A program made the position numbers and the translations under genes. Below the pieces are notes generated by a model that saw only the letters and a program-made list of their open reading frames with translations, ran no database searches and was not told the DNA's origin. A DNA stretch of 64,000 nucleotides from Prinia subflava (taxonomy: Eukaryota > Chordata > Aves > Passeriformes > Cisticolidae): assembly GCF_021018805.1 (NCBI RefSeq), contig NC_086247.1, positions 92,488,140 to 92,552,139 of the forward strand, written 5' to 3'. Below, piece by piece: positions 25,028 through 37,700 of this stretch (position 1 is the stretch's first letter; each line of letters begins with the position of its first letter).

Positions 25028-28000
25028 TTTTTAGCGTAGATCTAGGGTTTGAAGAAAAAAGAGAAAAGAGAGAAAAACCATTTTCGTAAGTTGTTTGCAA
25101 TGGTAAATTTTAATCCCAGGGCTTGTTTTTATATTGCTGGTCAAAGGACTCTTTCATGTAATAGTAATTATTGTAAAATATGGATAATTTGGAAGGTTAT
25201 CAGGTATACCTATTATATTATTAATGTATATGTGTATATATTTTAGTCTTGCTTGAATGACAAACTGCTCTCTTCTTTATAGTTTAAGCAACAAAGTTTG
25301 ATTATTAAAGAAAAATGGACCAAAGTCATCTGCCAAAGCCTATTTTTTGTGTTCATAAATAAATGAATTTGGTGACCATTAGCTAACTCAGCTACTGTGA
25401 AGCCACTCAATTACATTTCACAATGATATGAATATGTGTTTCTCAGAACAGTATTTCTCTTTTTTAATCCTGCAGTACATTTAAGTGTCATCTTAAACCT
25501 GTGCAAAACAGTGTAGAAAGCCCACCCTAAGGATTCCTGCTAAGAGTCAGACCTTAAGGAAAAATAGTTTTTCATATTTGAGGCTCCTTTGTAGCAGAGA
25601 GACTTGACTCTTAAATACTTCTGTTCACATGGCTGCTAAGTGATGCCCTGCAGGTCTTTAGTAGTCCATAGGCACCACTTGGAAATATTGGATCAAACTG
25701 AAAATAATGGAGGAGAAATCTAACACCTGTACTATCTGTAACATGCATTTTAAGGCCCTGAAAAGTGCTTACATTCCTTCATCCTTTCTGGTCTGTGGCA
25801 AAGATGAGGCTTTTAAGAAGGAAGTAAGCATGTAAAGATCCTTGCGAATAAGTTCTGAGTCTGTGTTTTGATGTTCCTAAAGCTTTAATTGAGGAGGATG
25901 TTGGGATTTGATGAATGAAAGATACATACTTATATCCATCTTCTGTAACAACTCTTCATTTTTAAGACTGCTTCTTGGTTCTTTAAGTAACTATTTAGAA
26001 GACTGTTTTCTTCAGCTGGCAAGGTGGGCTCCCTGGCTCTGTCTTAAGGAGCAGCTGGCTCCTGGAATGCAGTATCTCTTGTGACTGCATCTACAGCCTC
26101 AATTTTCTTGTTGCTACCAGGATCACAGTTACCAAGTTTCCATATACTGATTTTACCATTAAAGTTGTTTTGCTTCAATGGCAGAGGCATATTTCGTTGC
26201 CTCAGCTGTAAGCCTGCTTCTATGACCCGTTTCCTCTTGTTCTGCAGTAAAATTGTGTCATGTCAGAGCACCGAGGTGGAATTTAGAGTATTTGCCAATG
26301 ATTTTCCAGGATGGCTATCATGGTTGCTGTGCTGCAAAAGAGTCTACTGGCTTAACAGCATTTGTTTTAATTGCGTACATGTGAAAGATGTTAATTAATG
26401 CAGTGTTAATGGTGAGAAATCAAGTCTGCAAAAGACGACATTCCAGAAGTATAGATTTTCTTGCCATAAAAGGAGACTATATTGTGTATATTCTAATAAT
26501 TTACAAGATCTAAATCACATAAGCAAGAATTTAAAATATTTGAAGTTAAAAACAACTGTGTTAATTTTTCCTGTAAAAAATGTATGTACATACCCCAGGA
26601 ACATCAGACCTTCATAGAGAACAGTGACAATAGGAATATTTTTGCACATTTACACACTGGACAAAATAGGATCATAATTCCAGTTGTGTCTGTGATGCTT
26701 CTCATTGTTCTCAAATGATGATTTGCATTCTTTTCAGTCTTTATTTTTTCTTTCACTTGTGTACCTTATGAAAGTGAATCTCAGTTGTGTGAGATTAGCT
26801 GGAAAAACTGGTCCACACATTGAAGTGCTTTTACATTCATTAACATACTAAATTTGTAAAATAAACCAGCAAGCCAAAATCTGTACAATGCCAGTCAGTG
26901 TAAAACTATGACTGTATGAGAGGTGCAGAGAGGTAACTTTTGGTTCCTGAGCTGCTTACTTTCCAGTAGGTGCATGGTTCCCCAAACCTACTGAAAGGTG
27001 AGTATGTTTCTCTAATGAAAAATGAAGTAGGTTGTACTGGCCGGTTAGTGCTTTCAGGAATTCTTCATGAATCTTGCAAGTTCCCTGAGTGTCTTTCTGT
27101 GTCACCCGATTTATGTCTTTTGGTTAATCTTTTAGAGGCCATATTTAAAGTAAATCTGCAAGTTTGGAATAAGGATGATGAACTAAATCTTTTCAGGAAT
27201 ATCACTGATATTAAATAGGGACATTAATCACAAGCGTACAGATTAGTCACAGCAGTTACAAACTTGTTAACTCCACTTTCCTGAAGATTAAAAAACAACA
27301 ACAAAACCCAAAAAAACAAACCAGACCCAGCACTTTAAAACTTTGCTGTTGACAGCATAAATTTCTATTGAAGGAATGCACTGACATTTGTTAGTGTCAC
27401 ATACTCCATCCATCACAGTCCTGAAAAAAAAAGAGCTGTATTTCCATATCCACACATCTCAGTTATTGATTTGTCAGTGTCACAATGAGCACAGTGATGT
27501 CTTGTCACCTTTACTCCCCTCCATTTTGTATATGGCTACTTTAAAAATTATTTTTTAAATAGTATTGAATGCCTTGTAAGTATGGGATTAAGGGAAAAAT
27601 TTCTAAATTTTACTGGTGATGGCTTTATGTTTGTTTGTTTTAGAGTGGATTTTTTTTCCAAGCTTGTTTCAGGCCAGTGCTTCTGTCACCTCAAGAATGA
27701 GCATGTGACTGACAGGATACTATTTGGGAAGTGATGTGCAGTCTCAGAGTAATATGACATTTTATGAGCAGCTTGACTGTTTTCATTACCTGGATTTATA
27801 CTTTTATTTCTGTGCACTAAGGAATAAGTGAGCAAGGCAGCTGTGGGAAATGGAAAAGCTGTCAGGATGAAGTTGATAGGACAGCCTTGAAATCATGCCA
27901 TTGTGTCTAATAGGACAATATGTCTGTTATCTTTAATCCTTTAAATATAAAAAACCTGATCAAGCAGTTTGATCATTAGATTGATATTAGGTAGCTACAA

Positions 28001-28724
28001 CTTTGAAAACCTTGTGTGATTTCAGCAAGGAGGTAGATGGTGATATAAATTAAATCAAATGCATGCATAAGCAATTAAAACATAGTAAGTAGTTCATAGT
28101 GATTTATTTTAATGTTAATGGGGAAAAACACTACTGCATTAACGCAGCATTAAAGAGCTAGGACAAGAAATGCTGCTTGTGGAAGAAATACAATGTTTGA
28201 GACACCAAGTGCTTGTTTTGTTGGGTGTTTTTAAATTAGCAATTACTATAACATCAGTATAATTGCAATGCTTTATCACTAACAGGTATCTTCTGACGAG
28301 TAAGAACTAAATTAAAATAAATATTATAATTTCAATTGCAGCAAGGCTGATCAGTGGTTGCAGGATGTTCTTATTAACATGGAGAGTAAAACAATCTCCT
28401 CCAGTGCTTTGAAAACTGATAACATTTTTGGTTAAAGTATGCACAGACATTTTAGTGGAATATTAATGGAAGTTAAAAATAAGAAGGAGAGCCTTGTGCT
28501 TACCAAAAGCAGCATTTTCTGTACTTTTAATTCTAAACAAAACAAACAAAACCAACAAAATACAATATTCTGTCATGGAAGTAAGCATTCTTTGTTTACA
28601 ACCTCTGGAGAAAGGCATCTTGTGAAGAAAGTTGTTTCCAAGTCCCTATGCTATTGTGGCAGGAAAAACAGGTGGAGAAGGGGTAAGCAGACAAAAAAAT
28701 TTTTTGTGTAATGGTGCTGACGGT

Positions 28725-28750
28725 AGATCTGCCTCTAGCAGATCTAGAGG
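28725..28750. repeat. Two overlapping inverted repeats
   Basis: AGATCTGC at 28725-28732 pairs with GCAGATCT at 28738-28745. CCTCTAG at 28732-28738 pairs with CTAGAGG at 28744-28750. The two stems overlap, so only one can form at a time. Confidence 0.75.
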
Positions 28751-31700
28751 GAAGAAATTTTTGTTTGCTTTGCTATGCTTAAAGATGGGAGCATCTTATC
28801 ATACAGCTGTACCAGATGCTTATAGTACAGAAATTGGGTGAATACTCCCTCTGCGTGAAAATGACATAAAATTAAATTTTAATTGCTCATGATCTGTTTT
28901 TATCATGGGGTTAAAGCCATTACAGATTTATTCAGAGACATCAAAGAGCAATGCAAACCTCTTAGCAAGATACGTCTTCCATTCTCATTTAAGTCTATTG
29001 TGGAACACTTCAGGTGCCAGCATAGCTAATGTCTCACTGGATGTAGGAAAAAAAGCGTCATGATGCTAGGAAAAATGATTTATGTAAAGCTGGCAGGTTA
29101 ATCAAAGTTATTACAAAAACAATTACAAATTGCAAAACAAACAATTACAAAAACTAGCTACCAGTCTTGTGAAAGAGAAATGGTTAAAGTAAGGGTCTTT
29201 CCAGCATGTGTATGATATTGATAGGGGCCATAGCTGGGCAAGCATCCATATCCTGTACATGTGATGTGATGACATTTCTCTGCTCAGACCTTTGTATATT
29301 ACAAACAAATTTTGAATGTGATATCTGATCATTTTAGGGGATTTCTTATGCTTTGGAGGACAGAACGTTGTTATTTCAGTCAGAATTGCAAGGGAAAAGG
29401 TAGAACATATTGAAGTACTGATGCCTAATTAGCAGATAGACATCTCACCTCGGTAGCTGCCTGTAGAGGAAAGACCTGAAAGACCTGATTGATAGCAGTT
29501 ATTAACACCTTCATGACTTGAAGATGAGTGCTTAGAGGAAAGCTTGTGTTTTTCCCTGATGTGTGATTTTGTCCACTTTCACCCAGACTCTGCCTTGTTT
29601 ACATCTTCTAGTAGACCAACTACCACACTCAGTTCTGTTCATTATTTCAGTATTTTTTTTAAAAGATAGTGTCCTAGAGGAGAGGAAACAAAACAATGAT
29701 TTTGGAGCAAAGAAGAAAACGTATAATATGGTTAGGGGTGTACAAAGAGCTTTTGGAGTGGCACAGCTTGTAGCAAAGAATGGATGCAAAAAATAACAAG
29801 TGAAGGTAAAAGCGGATAACATGTGATTTCTACTAAGAAAGAATAATAGTAATAATATTCTTAAATGAAGGTCTGAAATTGTACCAGGAGCCCTTGTAGG
29901 AAAAATACAAGGAATTTCTCTTATGTATAATGAATTTGGCCAAGAGAAACATGCCTTTTCTCCTTTGCTTCCCCAGTACATCTATATAGACATCATATAT
30001 AAACACAAACATACATTTCTTACTAAAACTATGTCACATATGTCGTCATGCATTAAATTGCTTGCTCAAAAACACTCAGGTTGCACAACTTTGTGGCTGC
30101 TTCTTAAAACTTGTTTCTTCAGGGCTGGTCAGTCTTTCAATCTAACAAGCACATGGACATTGTGAAGGTTCCAAATGCCAAACGCTTTATGTAAGTAGTA
30201 TACAAGCCCAGGCAAAGTAATAAATGGCTGCCTCTTATTTCACAGCTTCATTTCTTCTACCACTCTTGAGTGAAGAATCACATTATTCAACTCAGAGTTT
30301 CTTCCCTTATGTATGCACTGATCTTCCTCTCATGGAGTATGTCCTTATCTTGTCCAGATTTTACCTGTTGCATATGTCTGTGTTTGATCCTACAGATGGA
30401 TTATACACCTTTCCCAAGAGAGTGTGACCCATTCTTCCTCTTCCTTCGTAAACTTGATTTGTTTCTTTTAGTTCACATGCATTCTTTCGGAGTCTTTTGG
30501 GGTGTCTTGAGGTATAAGATCCAGCTGTAGCACATAGGCTTTTTTCTCCTTTTAAGTGTAGTCCAATACCCCAGACTTCTTCCTCTTCAGGCAAGCTTGG
30601 CTGGCAGTTCTTCCAACCTCCCACTGTTTCACCAAGCTTCCACTTGAATGAATAGCCTTCAAGGTTTAGTGGATCTCCAGTTTATGAGAGATGTGTAAAA
30701 AGAGCCCTGACACCACATGCCCAACTCTGGTGTTCGCTGGTGCAGCAAGTTCATCGCCTCTGCTGGGTTTTGTACCTTGGACAAGGTCTGATTTCCTGAA
30801 TCAGCAAGACCAAGTTCATGGTTGTCTGACAGCTTTTACTCCTACTCCCTTGTACATTTGAATTACATTTTCATGATCTCATCATATGTGCTGCAAAGCA
30901 TGCACAGTACTCACTGAACAATGAATTATTTCCATTAAGTTTTTATCATCCTTCTTCTTCATGTGGCCTCCTACCTGTTTCTAATTGGCATCAGCCATCT
31001 CTGCATTCACAAGTTTTTCACAAGGACTTGTGAAGTACTGAAAAAGCACTGCTCTAACATCAGAGATCTGAAGTGCAAGGAAATGATAACCAAACCTTAC
31101 AGAAGTGCCTTAGCTCACTGCCTCAGAGCAGACAGCTCTCTTAGAGGTGTCTAAAGCCTGCTTTCTGCAGAATTTATTTGCATATGTATGAAGTAGTATT
31201 TTATAAATTAAAGAGCAGGTAAAGAAGTTCAGTCACAAATGAGTTCTTTAAAAGTATGTTCATAAATGGTATTTATTTCCTTACAAAAATAAAAGTTAGT
31301 CACAAGGGCATTTGAAAGGGAATCAGTCATTCAGAAGGGAGAAAACGTTTGACTCCTGAGTAGGCAGAAAACGAGATGGTGTTTTTATTCATCTGTTAAA
31401 CTTTGGTGATATCTTAATAAGGTCTTTAATACTTAGCAAATAAAAATCTTAATTGCACTCAACATCATTTACCTTGACCTAGGGAAGAGAAAATCCTCAG
31501 CATAAAATCCTAAATAACTCAGTCATTCTGATTCAACCCTGAAGCAGTATTCATGGTGTGAATTAGGTAAATTGTGAATATTTGATTTTGGCTCCCATGT
31601 AGAATTAAGCAGTTTTAGGTAACCAAGTGGTCTCTGAGAGCCATTTGTTTTATGAAATGGTAAAAGTAACATTTCCTTCAAACTGTTTACATCCAGCTGT

Positions 31701-31922
31701 TCTTTGTATTAAAAAAAAAATCACTGAAGAAGCTGATTAAGAATATTTGTCACTTAAGAAAGCTCTAAAATATTTCTCAATTCCTAAGTTTGAATATACT
31801 ATATAAATTTTGCAGGTTGACATTGGACCATTCAAGTAAAATATTAAGTCTCTGAGGGGGGTGCTGTAGCCCTGCTTCTTATCTCTTTATCTATTTTCAT
31901 ATATATATACTGCCTGTAGTAT

Positions 31923-31974
31923 ATATGAAGGTTTTTATTTTTCAACTTATATGAAAGTTTTTATTTTTCAACTA
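31923..31974. repeat. 26-bp tandem duplication, two copies
   Basis: ATATGAAGGTTTTT with its following TTCAACTT is repeated directly as ATATGAAAGTTTTT with TTCAACTA. There are two mismatches between copies, so the duplication looks fairly recent. Confidence 0.85.
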
Positions 31975-34160
31975 TTTGTAAAAAGTGCAGGGAAAACATT
32001 AAAAAAATTTAAATGGTTGACCATTTTGCAAAATCACACTAAAACTTTATTTGCAAGCAGTTACTGAAAGGGAAATGTGGGAATGTATATGTTCCATATA
32101 GAAAGCAGACCCTGTTCTTCTCCTTCTGTGATAGATAGGAAGGGACATAGCCTTAGCTAGAATATTAATCTTATGAGTAATTTCCCCATCCCTGGAAATT
32201 TGGAACTTAGGTGATGAAAGAAACATCGCTAGAAAATTATTCTTCTTGTGTTGACAACACCTCAAGATGTTCCTGACGAATGAAGTGTAAAATTTATTTT
32301 CAAATACCATTTTTCTCAGAGTGCTCTGAAATATTTTATTTCCCTTAGGATACTGGCTTTGACCTTAAAGCAAGTGCTGAAATTTAAAAATTCTGGCAAG
32401 CCTCTTCGACAAAGAGTGACTAACAAGGGGGTATTTCTTCAGAGAGAACTGGGACTAGGAGTTGTGGGTTATTAATAATTATAAATACATGTTGGAAAAC
32501 ATATTGCCAATTAATTTATTATATTGTCCTGTCAATTGAGTTTGATGTTTATTGCCAAATATCTAGTAATCAGAAAGCTAGGAGCCTGTGTATTCAAGAT
32601 GCAGTTGAAAATTTTGATTGTAGAAATTTCCAACTTTCTAAACCTAGGCAAGTGTTTAACTAGTATGACCTCTAATGAAAGCCAATACATTAATGACAAT
32701 GTTCTGCAATCAGAGCTGTTTCTTTTGACTGTATTGCTAGGTGTTTATAATGTGGAAGAGAGATTTTAAATTGTCATTTATCTGGTCCTGCAAGGATTTG
32801 ATGTGTTCCAAGTCTGGCCACTTAGGCAACAGCTGGTGTCAGTTGTATTTTGCTGAATTCATTAAAGTGACTGTGGTTTGTCTCCTTCTTTGTCTTGCTT
32901 TATGACAATGTAAGTTTAAACACTTTGTATGCTTCTTTAGAGGATAGGTGTGATAACATTGGTTTACACTGCATGATTTTCTTATTCTCTTAGAATATAT
33001 GAAGAGTCTTTGAGATTAAATTCACACTATGCTATAAGCAGTATTATTAAAATCAGTATGTTAAACGAGAAGGAAATTGTCTTTGAATTTCTGTATCACG
33101 AGAGAAAATTCAAACATCAGTAAACATTCTAGATATCAAGTACAGTACACAAAGGCCAGTCCAAGTATTTAATAGATGATCCTTGCCTATTGGGTATGTA
33201 TTTGCAGGAGTGTATACAATCCCATTAGACTTGCAAAAAAAATCTTTTTTTCAGCTCTAAATTACCTGTGGCGCTCATTATTTTTTCAAGTGTGATGTAA
33301 ATCTGGGGCTCACAATTCTGTCATTTGGCTTGCAGAGAGGCAGTTTCCATGCATGTTTACCCACAGCTCCCCTGCATGTGCAATATCATTAAATAACTGC
33401 TTAGAAAGGATGGACTGGACCCAAAAGGCACGGGTTAACAACTTGTTATTTATGGAAAGTACTCCAGCAGCATGGTTTTCTTGCGAGTCTTCCTGTGTGC
33501 CAATACTAGGGGCCAATTTCCAGAGAAACGTAACTCTGCTCATATATTCTTTTGTGAGCACCGAGATGCTGAACTGCCACAATGATGTATGAAACTGGGG
33601 CTTTGCACAGATTTAAAAACATATGCAGCAGTTAGAAAGCTACTTTTGTAAATCTGCTGGAGGATGGAGAACTAAAAGACGTTTTTGTGTAAGCCTGCTG
33701 GTTTTTATTAGACTTTAATTTTTTGTTTTGTTTTGCAGTGGCAATGCAACAATGGTAAAATAAAATTACAAAAGATTGATTAGAAGCATTGATTGTTTCA
33801 GTCTGCAGAGTATATGACCTGCACATGAATCCTCTTAAAAGCTGATGGCTGGAAAAAGGGCTTTAAAAAATAAAATAAAAGAGAGCGTGTGGATTATTTC
33901 TTTTGCATTCACAGAAAAGGTTTTTTTTCTTGGTTTCACACAACCACGCTCTATTCAGTGAAGTAATTGCTGTCCCCTTATCTCACATCCCAAGCTAAGT
34001 TCAGCGTCTGGAAAAGCTTAAGAACTCAATGCATCAAATTATCCTTCTCAAACTGTTGTTTATTGCAGGCCATTTTGTCCTGTCATCTCCATGACAGAAC
34101 GTCAAAGCTTTTCTTTCTGTTGCCTTCAGCTCCCAGCATCTGCAGTGATCCGATATGCTG

Positions 34161-34177
34161 CCCCTGCATTGCAGGGG
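34161..34177. repeat. Perfect palindrome in a GC-rich patch
   Basis: CCCCTGCATTGCAGGGG has 8-bp arms around one central T. It lies in a GC-rich patch (about 34100-34350) that contrasts with the surrounding AT-rich intron but shows no exon or CpG-island promoter that I can recognise. Confidence 0.8.
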
Positions 34178-34688
34178 AGGGGGGGACATCGCACAGGCGC
34201 CACTGAGGCAGCAAAGCCAGCGAGCTGCAGGCCTGCGGAACCTCTGGGGCTGCCAGGCCTTCCCTTCTCAGCACCCACACACTGACTGGGTTTCTCCAAC
34301 CTTCCGCCTTCTCACGTGATGGGCGGCTCTTGGCCCTCTCTTCTCATTTACTAAAATGTTCCAGAGTGTAATGGCGTGAAACTTTACAGCATTGCTAGGT
34401 GTGGGCCATTATTATTTCCTCTCTCTCCACAGGTTTACATAGTGGTTTCCCCTGGACGATAAAAACTTTTTTGCACGTGTGCACAAAGCTACAGAGAACC
34501 TTGGTAAATGTGTGTGAGATGTGGAGGTGGGGAATCCTGTCACAGGATTCTCAGTTTTACGTGTTCTGTTTTACTGTAGGGCATCTTCTACCTTTTTCAT
34601 TTTTTCTGGTGATAATCATTGTATGATCTATGCAGTCAGACAAGTCCTACTTCAAGCTGAGACCCTGCAGTGGGAATGCAGTGCTGCA

Positions 34689-34740
34689 GTTTTTCTACTG
34701 CAAAAAAAACCTACTGCAGTAGTTTTTTCTACTGCGGTTT
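34689..34740. repeat. Short repeat cluster with the palindrome CTACTGCAGTAG
   Basis: TTTTCTACTGC occurs twice about 33 bp apart (near 34691 and 34725), and between them lies the perfect 12-bp palindrome CTACTGCAGTAG at 34711-34722. The cluster looks like local duplication with an inversion. Confidence 0.7.
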
Positions 34741-37700
34741 TTCTGTTGTAGCTTTAATGTGATGAAAAATACTTTGGATATATGCTTTTAAAAAAATACT
34801 TTCATTTACATTTGTACAGAATTTGTCTGTATGCACATGCCCAGTTTTAACAGTATAAGCCTCTCAGTTTTAAGGTCTTCTACTATAAAAATGTCCTGAA
34901 ACATAAAAACATAAATGCCTTCAAGCATCATCTAAGATCATAAGTTTGTCACTAAAGAATCTTCTTTGGACATTTTGACTCATTCAGACTCTGACTTATC
35001 CTCCTTTCACTGGCCCTTTCATCCCAAATGCTGGCTCCTCAAAGCACTGCTGTGCCTACAGCAAGTATTAAACTGCATCCCCACAACACGTCTGTGGTTT
35101 TTGTGTGTGAAATACTGTGATATGTGGAGTCTCAGATAGGATATAACAGGTGACCTCTTGCAGTGGATGGATCTTGCCCGCTCCCAGCCCCTTGATGTGG
35201 AGGGAATCTTAGAGGGACAGCACTGATGCTGTGCCAGCCCTGCCCAGAAGCAGCCAAAGCACAGGAGTGTTATCAGCACCATTGCAGCTACCAATGCAAA
35301 GCACAGTATTGTGAGGGCTGCTAAGGGAAAATGAACTCCAGCTCAGCCAGACCCAATACCCTTCACCAGATTTCAATAACCTGTGGCTTCAGGGATTTAC
35401 CAAGGTATTCTTGGGTTTGCAAATGGGGACAAGCATGGCTGAATTTGAAGTCTCGATATGTACTGCTCAGACTATTCCAACCATGTTGTTTGTTGACAAA
35501 TGTTTGGTGATTTTTGTCATAAATTTTAGTCATAAAATTTTTGTCTTAGAAATAAGTAAGAGCTGAATGAGTTTGTTCTTCAGCAGAGATTGATTTAGAA
35601 ATGTGTAGTGTTGATGTCACTATCGGTGATAAATGGAGTCTTCCTAAGAGTGGTATCTGTAACATGCCCTACTGTATGGCAGTCATCTACTTAGTATAGG
35701 AAAGTAACGTTTTATGTAGAAAGTAGAATGGAAAGAACTACCATAACATTTGTCTGACAGTGCACAGTATGACTGTAGAGTCTGATTTACAAAGATATTG
35801 AGCTTCTGTGTTCAACAAAGAAAAAGGAAGTTTCTATTTCAATTTGCCTCTTCATTTGCCGCATAATAAGTTGGACCTCAGGTTGGAGATCTGAGTTCAG
35901 AGTTTAATACTGGAGGTTCTTTTATCACAATCTGACTGGATAGTCCATTAGGGTAGCAGGTTCAGAGCTGCCAAAGATTTGTGTTCTTCTGTTTGCCATT
36001 TGTACAACTTAGACGTCATCAGTACAGGAAGTGCATTATAGAAAATAATTCAACAAATGTAATGTTTTGTTTATTAATTCTAGGACTCTTTAAACTTAAA
36101 TAAATGGAGGTGAGAACACTGAGGAAGACTGCAATTCAAGTTAAATATTTATCACTCTAAAAAATAGCTAAGTAAATTTGACTTGTACTAATAATTCCTT
36201 TTTTCTACATTCATTAAAATTAAACTTTGTGCTCTTCTACTGAAAATTTGAAGAGTATCAAATAACACACCAGACCAAAAAAAGTACAAGTGGTAACTTT
36301 CGATATTCAGAATTATCTGATATTCTGAATAAGGATTACATTGTTTGTGTCTGAGTAGAGAATCCTGAGCTACAAATTGTTTACTGCCAAGGCAAGATTT
36401 GCCTTTTCTGCTTTTCATCTATTAAGGATCCTTAGTAAGGAAACCAATTCAAAAATTAGCCAAAACATAGCATACTACTAGCACAAAAAATAAAGCAGCA
36501 ATAAACTAAGCAGAAATAAACAATATAATTCATGAGATATCATATAAAGAATACCAGAACCTGGTGTCCCACAGCATAGGCTCTATTTCTTTAACTGGAA
36601 AAGTTAAATTTCTACCTAAATCCACATTATCACTGATCATTGCCTGATCTGTGAACGGCACAGCCAATGCATCAGGTGCTGTGTTTATGAATAAAGGGTG
36701 TTTTTGCAGATGTTCAATTTGCTGGCTCTAACTCATTAGTTGTGTTTCTTGCAAGGAGGAGAAATACTTGGGGGACGAGAAGTCCACTAACAAGTGTACA
36801 GGCTTTTTGTAAAACTCCCCTGTTAGAAGAAGGAACTTGTGTTTCACACACGCTGTTGAGTCTGACGTAGCAACTGCATTCTTGTGTTAAGCTGACTGAA
36901 TTTGCATGGCATGCAGGAGGGGAGAGGGACTCTGAGTAAAGCCTAGCATACAAAATCCTAATGCAGTTGTTCTCCTTCCTTGCATCTTGTGATCCTTAAA
37001 GGATAATGTGCTTTTACTGACTTTTTTGTTTATTTTCTTAGGGTGGGTTTTGTTTTCTGTCACTGGAGATTGTATATGGAATGTGAATTATCTTGAAGAG
37101 AGATTGGTCTTCCAGGACTATATGATAAATAAACGGTGATGATGGAAGAATTACACATTCAGAGTGGGATTTAGAGTGCATGTCTGTGTGCATTTTTTTG
37201 TTTGTGTATATATGTATGGCAGAGTAAATTCAAATTATGAATGATCAGTGGTACACACATACATACATGTCAGTTCAGAGAAAAATGTAGCTGAAAAGAA
37301 AAATATTTTGCATTTTTAAAAATGGCTAATTATAAATCTGGCATTTGGAAAATGCAAATCTGATATTGCTTTCTATGTATCTTAATTAGTTTGTGTAATG
37401 TATCACCTAGGACTTCAGTAAATCAATAAGAACTGCATTTTTTGTCATCATACAGCAAAAGGTGGAGGAAGGGAGAAAATTTCTTAACTTCAGGGTTAAA
37501 GGAAAGTATTCTGTCATTTAAAAGCAAAACCAAATATGAAACACCTTTTTTGCTAGTTGAACACACAAATGCAGATGTCTACCCTGACTTCAAAGCATCC
37601 AGTAGGAAAACCAGGAATTTGCAGAGATCATGATTTTTTTTCTTGAAATACTTTTGATAGGGTCTTGCTTCACTCTTTATTTCCTCAGACTTCTTCAGGT

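Noticed and set aside
29532..29981. 149-codon minus-strand frame
   Set aside because: Hydrophobic, F/L/S-rich translation of T/C-rich sequence, no motif and no splice or promoter context.
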